Source: Candidatus Cloacimonas acidaminovorans str. Evry
Lineage (GTDB): Bacteria; Cloacimonadota; Cloacimonadia; Cloacimonadales; Cloacimonadaceae
Length of the DNA: 64,000 nucleotides
NCBI RefSeq assembly: GCF_000146065.2
Contig: NC_020449.1
Location: 1,116,001 to 1,180,000 of the forward strand
Reading direction: 5' to 3'
A program made the position numbers and the translations under genes. Positions 30,175 through 40,020 of this stretch are shown in pieces (the first letter of the stretch is position 1; each line of letters opens with the position of its first letter). Under the pieces are notes generated by a model. It did no database searches, had not been told where the DNA came from, and worked only from the letters and a program-made list of their open reading frames with translations.

Positions 30175-31632
30175 TTATATCTTCTGTCCTAAGCTATTGA
30201 ATTCCTCAATTGCTTTATCCAATTCCTCAAGATTGTTTTCAAATGTCTCAATCCAATATTCCGGTTCCCATTGCTGAAGGATTTCCTGATATGTTTTACC
30301 TTGTTGTTCTACCCAAGTATAGTATTTCAAATTATGAATCCGCTTTTTATCCCAATAGCTTAATTCCAGCAAATTATCATAACTTTGTGCCTGAAGAATT
30401 GATTCTCTGTCTAAAGCCGCTTGCAATTCAGTATATTCGCCTTTTAACGCTGTTTGTTCCTGTAAACGGGATTGATACATTTCGGCACTGTCCGTAAAAA
30501 CCGTGACAATAACATCATCTTCATTGTATTCAAAATACTTTGCCATTTTGATAGAAGCCAGCAGATTGCAGATGGATGATATACCTAAAAGTTCCAGTTT
30601 TTCTGCCAATTCCGGTTTTATTCCATTTTTCTTTAAATAGTTTAATCCCGCCGGTTCATTGAATAAACGCAAAAGCCGCATACAATCCTCATCTCTGATA
30701 GCGCTTACAATATCCGTATTCCGGACATTATGAATCCAGGGAATATGCTTATCGCCGATTCCTTCAATCCGATGACCGCCAAAACCATTCATTAATAAAG
30801 TGGGACATTCCATAGCTTCCGAAGCGTTTATTTTCATTAGGGGAAAATGTTTTTTCAGAAAATCCCCGGCTGCAATTGTTCCTGCACTGCCTGTAGCACT
30901 AACAAATCCGCTTAAACGATTGCCCGGTTTTTGCATCATTGCAAAGACCTCAGCAATAGCATTACCGGTAATATGATAGTGCCAAAAAGAATTGCCAAAT
31001 TCATCAAATTGGTTCAAAATAACATAACTTGGGTCTGAACGCAATTCTGCACATTTATCATAGATCTCTTTTACATTGGATTCACATCCGGGAGTGGCAA
31101 AAACCTCCGCTCCAATTTCCCGCAACCAATCAAAACGTTCTTTACTCATTTCTTCAGGTAAAATAGCAACTGCCGGGCAAGCTAAAAGAGCACAATCAAA
31201 AGCACCCCCTCTACAATAATTTCCTGTTGAAGGCCAAACGGCTTTATGAATTTCGGGATCAAAAGTTCCCGTTACCAAACGCGGAACCAAACATCCGTAA
31301 GCAGCTCCAACTTTATGAGCTCCTGTAGGAAAATATTTTCCTACCAAACCAATAATTCTGGCTTTAACTCCGGAAAGTTCTGAAGGTATTTCCAAAAAAT
31401 TGGGCTTGCCAAAGAGTCCTGTTTTTATGTCATTTTTCCAAGTAATCCGAAAAAGATTCAAGGGATTGATATCCCAAAGTCCAACGGGTTGAAGTTTTTC
31501 TTTTATCGTTTCTGGGATGGTTTCCGGAAACATTTGTTGACGAATTGTAGGAAGAATTATTCCTCTTTCTTTACAACGCTTTGCATTTTTCCTAGCAATT
31601 ACGGGGTCAAATTTCGTAATCAATTTGGGCAT
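30175..31632 (-). CDS. PLP-dependent fold-type II enzyme, 'beta subunit' like (tryptophan-synthase-beta superfamily), substrate unknown
   Basis: A 485-aa fold-type II PLP enzyme related to cysteine synthase/threonine dehydratase. The Schiff-base lysine is in FPTGAHKVGAAYG. VWPSTGNYCRGGAF carries a TGN-type substrate loop, and ATGSAGTIAAGDFL is the glycine-rich phosphate-binding loop. It is longer than OASS because of N- and C-terminal extensions (1-70; 400-485 mostly helical and acidic). This size class is usually annotated only as a PLP-dependent protein. A possible ammonia-lyase or beta-replacement activity is inferred from the fold alone. ATG has GGAG upstream. It is the first gene of a three-gene minus-strand cluster with the MocA-like and nitroreductase genes. 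Confidence 0.78.
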   Translation of the reverse strand: MPKLITKFDPVIARKNAKRCKERGIILPTIRQQMFPETIPETIKEKLQPVGLWDINPLNLFRITWKNDIKTGLFGKPNFLEIPSELSGVKARIIGLVGKYFPTGAHKVGAAYGCLVPRLVTGTFDPEIHKAVWPSTGNYCRGGAFDCALLACPAVAILPEEMSKERFDWLREIGAEVFATPGCESNVKEIYDKCAELRSDPSYVILNQFDEFGNSFWHYHITGNAIAEVFAMMQKPGNRLSGFVSATGSAGTIAAGDFLKKHFPLMKINASEAMECPTLLMNGFGGHRIEGIGDKHIPWIHNVRNTDIVSAIRDEDCMRLLRLFNEPAGLNYLKKNGIKPELAEKLELLGISSICNLLASIKMAKYFEYNEDDVIVTVFTDSAEMYQSRLQEQTALKGEYTELQAALDRESILQAQSYDNLLELSYWDKKRIHNLKYYTWVEQQGKTYQEILQQWEPEYWIETFENNLEELDKAIEEFNSLGQKI

Positions 31633-32147
31633 TTATATCTCCTTCTTTAGCAATCAATATAAATAACCAAAAATAAAAGAAGGGTTTTTTGTAAAGGAAT
31701 TTAAGCCGAAACCAAATAACTTCTCCCAGCTCAAAAAATTTAATGCAGATGAAAATTGTGGACTACCGATTTTCTTTTTCCCCAATACAAATTTAACGGT
31801 TATTATAATTTCCTTTTACCTCTGCATCAATGCTAACATTCATATTCTTATGATGTTACAAAACATTTTTCAATTCTTCCTTAATAGCATTGCTTACCCA
31901 TTGCTTACCTATTACTAATGGCATTAGCAATGAGTCCGTAATGCTTATGCAATGCTATTAAGCTAAATAAGTTAACTCATTTATTTATGTAAATGTTAGC
32001 GAATAATCAACAACTCGGATAAGATTTATTTTGGGGTTTCGTCCTCTAAAATTACAATATTTTACTGTTTTCGGCTTCATTCTTGCTTATATTATATGTA
32101 GAGGCAGTAAAATATATAAAGATAAGAATAATATAAAGGGAGAAGTA
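31633..32147. other. 515-bp divergent intergenic region upstream of the C25 peptidases
   Basis: AT-rich. It contains the hairpin element at 31881-31961, with the rest unremarkable. The first C25 gene has RBS AAGGGAG about 5 nt before ATG 32148. A longer frame from 32031 is open but unlikely because the signal peptide begins at 32148. Minus-strand sequence upstream of the PLP enzyme includes TTTACA and TTATTTTTGG about 14 nt further on, a possible promoter that I would not assert. Confidence 0.65.
31881..31961. repeat. Long hairpin of AGCATTGC / TTAC repeats
   Basis: A 13-bp perfect outer stem TTAATAGCATTGC / GCAATGCTATTAA (31881-31893 with 31949-31961) encloses partly complementary segments with internal near-repeats CATTGCTTACC and TTAGCAATGAGTCCG. 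Its architecture is like the GTAAC elements at 13182 and 52147, but the sequence has drifted or is distinct. Confidence 0.6.
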
Positions 32148-35100
32148 ATGAAGAAGATTTCTTTCATACTCTTACTGGTTTTCACAACAGCTATCTTAGT
32201 AGCTGCCAGTGGAACCATAAAATTACAAGATAATCCGGCAAAAGTGCAATTGCTGGAAAAAAGCGATACGGGGCTTTCTATCGCTTATGCTGTAGATGAA
32301 TTACAGTTTAGAGAAATTAATACCAAGGAAGGTATTTTTACTGAACTAAATGCCTTAAATTACACTACTACTAATGTTACTGGCTTACCAGCATTACCTT
32401 TAATGCGACAGCTGATTAGTGTTCCCTTAGGAGCAAATGTTACTGCCAATATTGTCAGCAGTAGTGCTAAGGTTATTAATTTGGATGAACAGGGTGTTTT
32501 ATATCCTCTAATGCCGCGTCAGGAATCGGTTTCCAAGTCAGCGGACTTGGAGCAATTACCTTTTGAAGTAAACAGAGATTTCTATAATGCCAATATGTGG
32601 ACTGATAACCCTTCCATTACTGTAACGGAAATCGGAATGATGCGCGGAACAAGAATTTTTGCTGTTGATTTTGTACCTATAAAATACAATCCTGTTCTCA
32701 AAAAGATAGAGGTAATTTATCAGGCGGAAGTTAAAGTTGCTTTTAGTGGGGCGAACTTTATTGCTACCAATGAACTTCAAGCAAAAACATATTCTCCCGC
32801 TTTTGAAGGTGTATTTGCACAAACACTTATCAATTATAATGCACCAAAGGTTTCTTTTCTCCGCTATCCGATTGGCTATGTAATCATTCTACCGGATAAC
32901 TTTATTGCTCCGATGCAACCTTTTATTGACTGGAAAAAACAAGAAGGTTACAATGTAATTGTAGCGCCTACTTCTATAACCGGAACAACTACAACCAGCA
33001 TAAAGGCATATATGCAAAATTTGTGGAATTCAGCTACATCCGAAAATCCCGCTCCTTCTTATCTTCTTATTGTAGGTGATGTTGCTCAGGTTCCTACCAA
33101 TAATGGAAATGCAGGTTCACATCCCACTGATCTTACTTATGTTCGTTTACAGGGAACTGATTATATGCCGGAAATGTATTTTGGTAGATTTTCCGCAACT
33201 TCTGTAGCCGAAGTAACCAATCAGGTGAATAAAACCTTGATGTATGAACAATATACAATGCCCAGCGATGCCTATTTAAGCGAAGTAGTTATGATTGCTG
33301 GTGTTGATAGTTACTATTCCACTACCCATGCCAATGGCCAGATTAACTACGGAACTAATAATTATTTTAATCCTGCTCATAATATTACCAGCCACACTTA
33401 TCTCTATCCTGCATCGGGAAGTTCGGCATCAGCAATTGTGCAAAATGCTTCCAATGGAATGGGCTATATAAATTACACTGCGCATGGTGATGTAACTGAA
33501 TGGTATAATCCTAACTTTTCAATTAGTAATATCAACTCTTTGCAAAATACTAATAAATACAGTTATGTAGTGGGAAATTGCTGTTTAACTAGTAAATTTG
33601 ACAACCCAATATGCTTTGCTGAAGCATGGTTACGTGCTACTAATAAAGGTGCTATAATTTATATCGGTGGAACTAACAGCACTTATTGGGATGAAGATTA
33701 CTGGTGGGGAGTTGGATATAAGCCCCCTGTTGTAGGAACTGGCTCTCCTTTTGTAGCGGGTCGTACAGGAGCTTATGATGCTCTCTTTCATGATCATAAT
33801 GAACCCTTTGCTGATTGGGCTGGAAATGCCGGAAGCAATGTTGTAATGGGAAATATGGCAGTTGTGCAATCCAATAGTAGCCGGATAAATTATTACTGGG
33901 AAATTTATTCCATTATGGGTGATCCTTCTTTAGTTCCTTATTTGGGAATTCCAGCTCAAAATGCCTATACTCCACCTGCTCAAATGTTTTTGGGTTTCAA
34001 CAGTATGGATATTCAGACCGATCCTTACAGCTATGTAGCTCTTTCTATGAACAACGAATTGCATGGCGTTGGTTTAGCTGATGCCAGTGGTAATTTAACT
34101 TTGAATTATACTCCTTTTACTGAACCCGGAATAGCAAAACTGGTAATAACCCGTTCCTTGCGTAAACCCTTAATTGCCAATATAGAAATTATACCCAATG
34201 AGGGACCTTATGTAACTGTCGGACCTTTGGAATTAAATGATGGAAATAACAACATTGCTGAAGCCGGTGACAATATAAATATTTCCCTGCAATTCAATAA
34301 TGTAGGAATTGAAACCGCTTCTAATCTCACTGCTACCCTCACTTGCGATAGCCCTTATATTTTGTTAAATAATGCCACAATCCAGCTTCCTGATATTGCT
34401 TCCGGCAACAGTATTAATCAAACAAATGCTTTCCAGATCAACATCCTGCCTGATGTTCCCGATCAGCATCTTGCAGGTTTCAATATTACTGTTAGCGATG
34501 GTGAAGATACCTGGGTAACTCAACGCAGTTTAACTATCAACGCTCCCAATGTAGTTTTTGGTAATCACACATTGTTTGATAGCAATAGCGATGGAATTTA
34601 TCAGCCAGGTGAAACAGTTACAATATCCTTATCTATTTCCAATACCGGTCATATGAATGTTGATGGTGGTTCATTAGCTATTGTTTTAAGCAGTCCTTAT
34701 GCTGCTTTGGATAATTACAATTTCATCATTCCGCCGCTTACAGCAGGCAATGGTATACCTATTGTTCTTCATTTGTTTATCAGTCAGGATTGTCCTAATG
34801 AAGAAGTTATTCCTATCGGATTTGCCATGAATGCGGGAATTCAACTATTGAATCATAGTATTATGATCCCTGTCGGTATTATTGGTGAAAGTTTTGAAAG
34901 CGGTGATTTTACTGCTTTCCCTTGGGTAAATAACAGCACAATTCCCTGGACTATTATTAGTGGCACTTCTAATGCCCATTTTGGTAATTATGCTGCCAAA
35001 TCGGGTGCTATAGGAAATAATGGCAGTACTACTTTACAGATAACTATGGAAGTTCCTTCTGCGGGAAATATTTCGTTCTGGCGTAAAGTAAGTAGTGAAG

Positions 35101-35939
35101 CAAATTACGATTGGCTCAAATTCTATATTGACAATAATGAAACCGGTTCCTGGAGCGGTGAAATTGGTTGGTCGGAAGTAAGCTATCCTGTTACCGCTGG
35201 TAGCCATATTTTCAAGTGGACATATTCTAAAGATGTTGGATCAGTTTCAGGTAGTGACTGTGCCTGGTTGGATGATATCCGTTTCCCGGGAATGGGAGTT
35301 TTGGAAACGGCAATATTCTATACTACAACTACCCAAATTGACTTTACCGATGTTCTTCCCAATACAACAGTGAGCGTTGATTTTGCCTTGCGCAATTTGG
35401 GTAACATAGCAATGCAGGGAATTATTACCTGTCCCCCCAATTTTGAACTTAGTCAATACGGCAATGCTTTACCTGCTAATTATACCTACCAGATTGAAGC
35501 TGGGCAGACAGTGATCTACACTCTCAGTTATATTGCTGGAAATTCAGTGAGTGAACTTCAAACTAATATGCAAATTACGACTAATGATCCTCATCATCCG
35601 ATGGTAATAATACCTGTTAATTTGACTCCTCTGGCCAATGATGATAATGTTAATATTCCTTATGTGACCGCACTGCATAAGAACTATCCTAATCCTTTCA
35701 ACCCTGAAACAACCATTCATTACTCACTTAGCGAAGCAGGACCGGTTAAAATTGAGGTCTATAACATTAAGGGTCAATTAGTGCGCAATCTTGTAAATGA
35801 ACGCAAGACCGCAGGCAATTATACTGTTATCTGGAACGGAAAAGATGAACAGGGTAAAAATGTTTCCAGTGGAATCTATTTTTACCGGATGCAAACCAAA
35901 AACTATTCTTCTACCCAAAAAATGATGTTAATGAAATAA
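32148..35939 (+). CDS. Secreted gingipain-like cysteine peptidase (family C25) with C-terminal sorting domain
   Basis: 1263 aa from ATG 32148. The signal peptide is MKKISFILLLVFTTAILVAA, followed by a C25 propeptide (~25-250). The C25 catalytic domain (~250-620) shows PSYLLIVGDVAQVPT, the catalytic His446 in INYTAHGDVTEW and Cys478 in VVGNCCLTSKFD. Next, GAYDALFHDHNEP and YYWEIYSIMGDPSLVPY are clearly gingipain-like. Next comes the gingipain Ig-like domain (~630-700). Then come CARDB-like segments with EAGDNINISL repeats and an adhesin/MAM-like domain (~920-1050, GNYAAKSGAIGNNG, CAWLDDIRFP). A C-terminal FlgD-like/T9SS-type sorting domain ends it (YPNPFNPETT...SGIYFYRMQ). It would be exported to the surface and digest proteins; the P1 specificity is not readable. 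Confidence 0.93.
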   Translation: MKKISFILLLVFTTAILVAASGTIKLQDNPAKVQLLEKSDTGLSIAYAVDELQFREINTKEGIFTELNALNYTTTNVTGLPALPLMRQLISVPLGANVTANIVSSSAKVINLDEQGVLYPLMPRQESVSKSADLEQLPFEVNRDFYNANMWTDNPSITVTEIGMMRGTRIFAVDFVPIKYNPVLKKIEVIYQAEVKVAFSGANFIATNELQAKTYSPAFEGVFAQTLINYNAPKVSFLRYPIGYVIILPDNFIAPMQPFIDWKKQEGYNVIVAPTSITGTTTTSIKAYMQNLWNSATSENPAPSYLLIVGDVAQVPTNNGNAGSHPTDLTYVRLQGTDYMPEMYFGRFSATSVAEVTNQVNKTLMYEQYTMPSDAYLSEVVMIAGVDSYYSTTHANGQINYGTNNYFNPAHNITSHTYLYPASGSSASAIVQNASNGMGYINYTAHGDVTEWYNPNFSISNINSLQNTNKYSYVVGNCCLTSKFDNPICFAEAWLRATNKGAIIYIGGTNSTYWDEDYWWGVGYKPPVVGTGSPFVAGRTGAYDALFHDHNEPFADWAGNAGSNVVMGNMAVVQSNSSRINYYWEIYSIMGDPSLVPYLGIPAQNAYTPPAQMFLGFNSMDIQTDPYSYVALSMNNELHGVGLADASGNLTLNYTPFTEPGIAKLVITRSLRKPLIANIEIIPNEGPYVTVGPLELNDGNNNIAEAGDNINISLQFNNVGIETASNLTATLTCDSPYILLNNATIQLPDIASGNSINQTNAFQINILPDVPDQHLAGFNITVSDGEDTWVTQRSLTINAPNVVFGNHTLFDSNSDGIYQPGETVTISLSISNTGHMNVDGGSLAIVLSSPYAALDNYNFIIPPLTAGNGIPIVLHLFISQDCPNEEVIPIGFAMNAGIQLLNHSIMIPVGIIGESFESGDFTAFPWVNNSTIPWTIISGTSNAHFGNYAAKSGAIGNNGSTTLQITMEVPSAGNISFWRKVSSEANYDWLKFYIDNNETGSWSGEIGWSEVSYPVTAGSHIFKWTYSKDVGSVSGSDCAWLDDIRFPGMGVLETAIFYTTTTQIDFTDVLPNTTVSVDFALRNLGNIAMQGIITCPPNFELSQYGNALPANYTYQIEAGQTVIYTLSYIAGNSVSELQTNMQITTNDPHHPMVIIPVNLTPLANDDNVNIPYVTALHKNYPNPFNPETTIHYSLSEAGPVKIEVYNIKGQLVRNLVNERKTAGNYTVIWNGKDEQGKNVSSGIYFYRMQTKNYSSTQKMMLMK

Positions 35940-36051
35940 ATACCGTTTGAAGCAGGTATCCTTATTATCAGGATGCCTGCTTCACGGAAAAGAGAGTTCA
36001 AATAATGAATGATTATCTTTACATTTTAGTCAGCAACAAAGGAAGGAATCT

Positions 36052-39000
36052 ATGAAAAAGACCTTATTCTTCGTAATTCTGCTGTTGAGTTTTATTGGCT
36101 TAACAGCTGAACAAATTGTTGTTAGTCAATATCCTGATGATATTCGTTTAACTAACAGCAATCCCAATAATATGGAACTGGAGTTTACTCTGGGTAGTTT
36201 TTATCGCGAACCCGTTAATATTGATGGAGAGCAGTGGTTTCATCTCTTTTTGAAAAAGGAAGGACTTACTCTGGAAGCAGGAATGCCTCAAGTTCCTGTT
36301 TTGGCAAGAAGTTTAATTATTCCTGCTACGGCAAAAATGCATCTGAATATTACCAATAGTGAATATGTGGAGCTTACTTTGCCGGTAGCTCCTTCCAAAG
36401 GAAATCTAACCCGTGATATTGATCCTGCCACTATTCCCTACACATTTGCCGATTTCTATCAGAGCGGGGAAAGTTATCCTGCAGAAATTGCTTACTTAAC
36501 CGAACCTTTTATTTTGCGTGACTATCGCGGAATAACTGTTCGTTTTCAACCCTTTATATATTATCCTGCTACTCAAACCCTGAGGGTCTATACAAAACTG
36601 AATATTTCTGTTTATACTCAGGGAACTGATCTCACAAACGCTCTTTTAAGCCCGAAAACATCCTATAGCCGTTATTTTGAAAGCACTTATCAGAATATGT
36701 TCCTTAATTTTAGTGCTGCCAAATATCCTTCTCTGGATGAAGAAGGCAGGATTTTAGTTATTAAACACAGTATGTTTGATGCTACTATTCAGCCCTGGGT
36801 TGATTGGAAAAGACAACTTGGTTTTACTGTAGATGTTGTGGATGTTACTACAGCAGGGTCTACAGCCGCCAATATTAAAACTTACATACAAAATCAATAT
36901 AATTTGAATGATGGCTTGATGTTTGTGCAACTGGTTGGTGATGCGCCTCAAATTCCCACTCTTACTTATTCCGGAGGAGGAAGTGATCCTTCCTATGCAC
37001 TTTTGGCAGGGAATGATAATTATTATGATATCTTTGTGGGTCGTTTTTCTGCACAAACAGTAGCTGAACTGGAAACTCAAGTCACTCGCAGTATATATTA
37101 TGAACGAGATATTGCTCCGGGTGCAACCTGGCTGGAAAAAGCAATTGGAATTGCCTCTGCAGAAGGTGGTGGCGGCCAAGGAGATATGGGTGAAAGTGAT
37201 ATTGCTCATATGAATAATATTCGAACAGATCTTCTTAATTATGGTTACACTACTGTTGATCAAATTTACGATCCAGGAGCTACAGCAGCTCAAGTGACTA
37301 CTTCTGTAAATCAAGGAAGAGGATTTATTAATTATGTTGGTCATGGTGCAGATACTTATTGGGTAACTACAAATTTCAACAATAACAATGCTAATGCTCT
37401 GACCAATGATTATATGCTACCTTTTATTGTTTCGGTTGCTTGTGTGAATGGAAACTTTGTTAGCCAAACTTGTTTTGCAGAAGCATGGATGCGTTCTGTA
37501 AATGAAACAACAAATGCTCCTGCCGGAGCTATAGCTTTTTGGGGTTCTACAATTAATCAAAGTTGGGCTCCACCTATGCGCGCACAGGATGAAGTTACCG
37601 ATCTTTTAGTGGGAAATTTTAAACATCGGATAGGTAGTTTGCTTTTCAATGGCGCTCATAAAATGCTTGAGGTTTATGGCTCTCAGGGTCTTGATGATGC
37701 TAGAACCTGGACGATTTTTGGGGATGCATCTTTAATGGTGAGGACCAAAAACCCTCAGGTTATTACTGCAACTTACAACCCTGTCCTGTTTTTAGGTATG
37801 AGCAGTTTTGCTGTCCAAACCATTCCCGGCGGTAGAATTACTTTAACTAATAACGGCATTATCTATGGTAAAGGAATTGCCGATGCTACAGGTAATTGTG
37901 TTATCAATCTGGATATTATTCCCGATCTGCCAATGGATATGACTTTAACTATTATTGCTTTTGATTATCAGACCTATATTCAAACCATACAGGTTTTACC
38001 CAGTAGCGGACCCTATTTAGTGGTAGAAGAAACTACTTTCAGCGATGTTAATGATAATATTTTTACTACAGGGGAAACCGTCTTTCTGGATATGAACCTT
38101 TCTAATATCGGTAGTGAAACTGCCACCAGTGTGAGTGTTACTCTTTCCACCAATGATTCTTATGTAACCCTGTTGAACCCAACTCTCACAATTGGAGATA
38201 TTGCCAATGGAACTGTTAGCTCTGCAGGAACTTTTCAAATTCAGCTTTCCAACAGCATTCCCGATGAACATACGGTAAATTTACACATATTTATTGCTAC
38301 CAGTGATGGAGAAACCTTTGAAAATAATTGCAACTTTATAGCGTATGCTCCAGCTATTAGCTGGGGTCCATTACAGATAAATGATAGTTTAGGTAATAAC
38401 AACGGCCGCATTGATGCCGGTGAAAATGTAACTATTACCTTTAATGTAACTAATTCGGGGCACTGTGATGCTGCCGATATTTCCACTACTTTGATTGTAA
38501 ATGGAGTATCCCATTTGATAACTCCTATTATTTCCACTATTGAAAATCTGCCTGTTAGCCAAACTGGTCAGATGATTTATAATGTAACTTTCAGTTCTCA
38601 AATTCCAATGGGAACTTCTGTTCAGCTTACAGCAATGACAATGTTTGGTGAATACTTAAGTATTCATACCTATACAATTGTAGTAGGAATAGTAATGGAG
38701 AACTTTGATTTTGGCTTCAGCAATTTCCCCTGGGTTTTTGAAGGAGGAAATTGGACTATTTCTCCAGATAGTTTTAATGGTTCTATGGCTGCCAAATCAC
38801 CTTCCATTAATAACAACTCCAGCTCTTCTATAAGCATTACTTATCAATGCCCTCAAGCAGGAGAAATATCTTTCTGGAAAAAGGTCTCTTCTGAACCAAG
38901 TTGCGATTTCCTAAAATTCTACATCAATGGAATTTTAAAATTCCAGTGGAGCGGAACCGATGATTTCTGGAGTCAGGTTACTTATCCTGTTTCTCCTGGA

Positions 39001-39738
39001 ACTAATGTCTTCAAATGGGAATATGTTAAGGACAACGGTTCCTATCAAGGTAGTGATTGTGCCTGGCTTGATGATATTATTTTCCCCAGCACAGGTGAAC
39101 AAATTGGAATTCCTGTATTTGTAATTGATATGGAAGCTATAGATTTTGGGGAAGTTATAGTCAATACCATCGTTTCCCAAACTGTAACTATCTGCAATTG
39201 CGGAACTGCTTCAATGCTGGGAACTATTGCAACAGAATCTCCTTTCTCTTTAGGAGAACCAATTATGCCTGCTTATTATTTGGAATACATTATTCCGGTA
39301 GGTGAATCCTTTACTTTTAATGTGAATTTCCAGCCCCTACAAAACTCGGTATACACTGGAAACCTAATAATAAACTCTGATGATCCCAATGCCTTAGTAA
39401 ATACTATTCCCTTATACGGAACAGGACAACCGGTTGCCAATGACGATCCTGTTGCTGTTTTAGTTACTTCTCTAAAAGGATGCTATCCTAATCCTTTTAA
39501 TCCTACAACTACAATCAGTTTCAGTATAAAAGAAAAGACACCTGTGGAACTGATTATTTACAATATTTTAGGACAAAAAGTCCGAACTTTGGTTAACCAA
39601 CCCTTAGAACCAGGAGAACATAGCGTTGTTTGGAACGGAACTGATAATAAGGGTCGTTCTGTAGCCAGCGGAATCTATTTCTATAGAATGAAAGCAGGAA
39701 ATTATTCCGAGACCCAAAAAATGGTGCTGAAAAAATGA
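36052..39738 (+). CDS. Secreted gingipain-like C25 peptidase, paralogue of the preceding gene
   Basis: 1228 aa. Signal peptide MKKTLFFVILLLSFIGLTAE. The propeptide and C25 domain show His431 in NYVGHGADTYW and Cys464 in SVACVNGNF (Cys replacing the NCC of the neighbour; the spacing is 33 versus 32). Upstream motifs differ (PSYALLAGNDNYYD). The CARDB-like EAGENVTITF segments, a MAM-like domain (SFWKKVSSEPSCDFLKFYI, CAWLDDIIFP), a short ASH/HYDIN-type domain (DFGEVIVNTIVSQTV) and the C-terminal sorting domain (YPNPFNPTTT...SGIYFYRMK) follow. It is a tandem duplicate of 32148, diverged in the catalytic half but conserved in the tail. RBS GGAAGG precedes the ATG. It ends 100 bp before a terminator. 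Confidence 0.92.
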   Translation: MKKTLFFVILLLSFIGLTAEQIVVSQYPDDIRLTNSNPNNMELEFTLGSFYREPVNIDGEQWFHLFLKKEGLTLEAGMPQVPVLARSLIIPATAKMHLNITNSEYVELTLPVAPSKGNLTRDIDPATIPYTFADFYQSGESYPAEIAYLTEPFILRDYRGITVRFQPFIYYPATQTLRVYTKLNISVYTQGTDLTNALLSPKTSYSRYFESTYQNMFLNFSAAKYPSLDEEGRILVIKHSMFDATIQPWVDWKRQLGFTVDVVDVTTAGSTAANIKTYIQNQYNLNDGLMFVQLVGDAPQIPTLTYSGGGSDPSYALLAGNDNYYDIFVGRFSAQTVAELETQVTRSIYYERDIAPGATWLEKAIGIASAEGGGGQGDMGESDIAHMNNIRTDLLNYGYTTVDQIYDPGATAAQVTTSVNQGRGFINYVGHGADTYWVTTNFNNNNANALTNDYMLPFIVSVACVNGNFVSQTCFAEAWMRSVNETTNAPAGAIAFWGSTINQSWAPPMRAQDEVTDLLVGNFKHRIGSLLFNGAHKMLEVYGSQGLDDARTWTIFGDASLMVRTKNPQVITATYNPVLFLGMSSFAVQTIPGGRITLTNNGIIYGKGIADATGNCVINLDIIPDLPMDMTLTIIAFDYQTYIQTIQVLPSSGPYLVVEETTFSDVNDNIFTTGETVFLDMNLSNIGSETATSVSVTLSTNDSYVTLLNPTLTIGDIANGTVSSAGTFQIQLSNSIPDEHTVNLHIFIATSDGETFENNCNFIAYAPAISWGPLQINDSLGNNNGRIDAGENVTITFNVTNSGHCDAADISTTLIVNGVSHLITPIISTIENLPVSQTGQMIYNVTFSSQIPMGTSVQLTAMTMFGEYLSIHTYTIVVGIVMENFDFGFSNFPWVFEGGNWTISPDSFNGSMAAKSPSINNNSSSSISITYQCPQAGEISFWKKVSSEPSCDFLKFYINGILKFQWSGTDDFWSQVTYPVSPGTNVFKWEYVKDNGSYQGSDCAWLDDIIFPSTGEQIGIPVFVIDMEAIDFGEVIVNTIVSQTVTICNCGTASMLGTIATESPFSLGEPIMPAYYLEYIIPVGESFTFNVNFQPLQNSVYTGNLIINSDDPNALVNTIPLYGTGQPVANDDPVAVLVTSLKGCYPNPFNPTTTISFSIKEKTPVELIIYNILGQKVRTLVNQPLEPGEHSVVWNGTDNKGRSVASGIYFYRMKAGNYSETQKMVLKK

Positions 39739-39788
39739 GGTCTTAAGGTCAAGAGATTGTATTATACTTAGATTGAAAAAACACTTTG

Positions 39789-39809
39789 TCATTCCTGTAC
39801 AGGCAGGAA
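39789..39809. repeat. ATTCCTG/CAGGAA palindromic repeat, copy 1
   Basis: TCATTCCTGTACAGGCAGGA is a short palindrome that recurs near 47997, 55235 and 56139 and resembles REP-like palindromes in other genomes. It lies 50 bp after the second peptidase gene. Confidence 0.65.
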
Positions 39810-39837
39810 GCAAGGGAAATTTGAAAAAATGTGGAGA

Positions 39838-39866
39838 CGGAGCTCGCTGTAGCTCCGCCTTTTTTT
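39838..39866 (+). terminator. Rho-independent terminator of the C25 peptidase genes
   Basis: A perfect 7-bp stem CGGAGCT / AGCTCCG (39838-39844 with 39851-39857), loop CGCTGT, then CC and seven T. Its stem has the CGGAG-CGCTG-CTCC plan of the GGAGGA palindrome family. Confidence 0.88.
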
Positions 39867-39909
39867 AAGGAAAAACATCATTGTTGTCGTTTTCCTTTTA
39901 CCAATTTTA

Positions 39910-39980
39910 GTCAGGAGTCGTTACTGCTAAAATAAAATTTATGCTATACACTATTATGTTTGGCAGTGAGGACTCGTGAC
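39910..39980. repeat. 70-bp GAGTC terminal-inverted-repeat element, copy 4
   Basis: Reverse orientation, ends GTCAGGAGTCGTTACTGC and GGCAGTGAGGACTCGTGAC, 71 bp, AT-rich centre. It lies between the C25 terminator and the coaE end, with the GGAGGA palindrome just after. Confidence 0.75.
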
Positions 39981-40000
39981 AGCTGTCTTCACACAGATGA

Positions 40001-40018
40001 GGAGGAACAGCGTCCTCC
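40001..40018. repeat. GGAGGA/TCCTCC palindrome at the coaE 3' end
   Basis: GGAGGAACAGCGTCCTCC, a 6-bp stem, is continued by AGCTACAT, whose complement is ATGTAGCT. The coaE stop codon (TAG, 40021-40023) thus lies in the ATGTAGC(C/T)GGAGG portion of the module, as the GH13 3' end does. Confidence 0.78.
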
Positions 40019-40020
40019 AG

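Noticed and set aside
31633-32147. Riboswitch or leader RNA upstream of the peptidase genes
   Set aside because: The 31881 hairpin is a repeat-like structure shared in plan with other gaps and lies on no clear transcript.
32031-32147. Longer start for the first C25 peptidase (32031)
   Set aside because: A good ribosome-binding site and a signal peptide begin at 32148, and the extra 39 codons lie in A/T-rich promoter-like DNA.
36754-37344. 196-codon antisense frame in the second peptidase gene
   Set aside because: It lies wholly within the C25 coding region; the sense frame has clear domain content.
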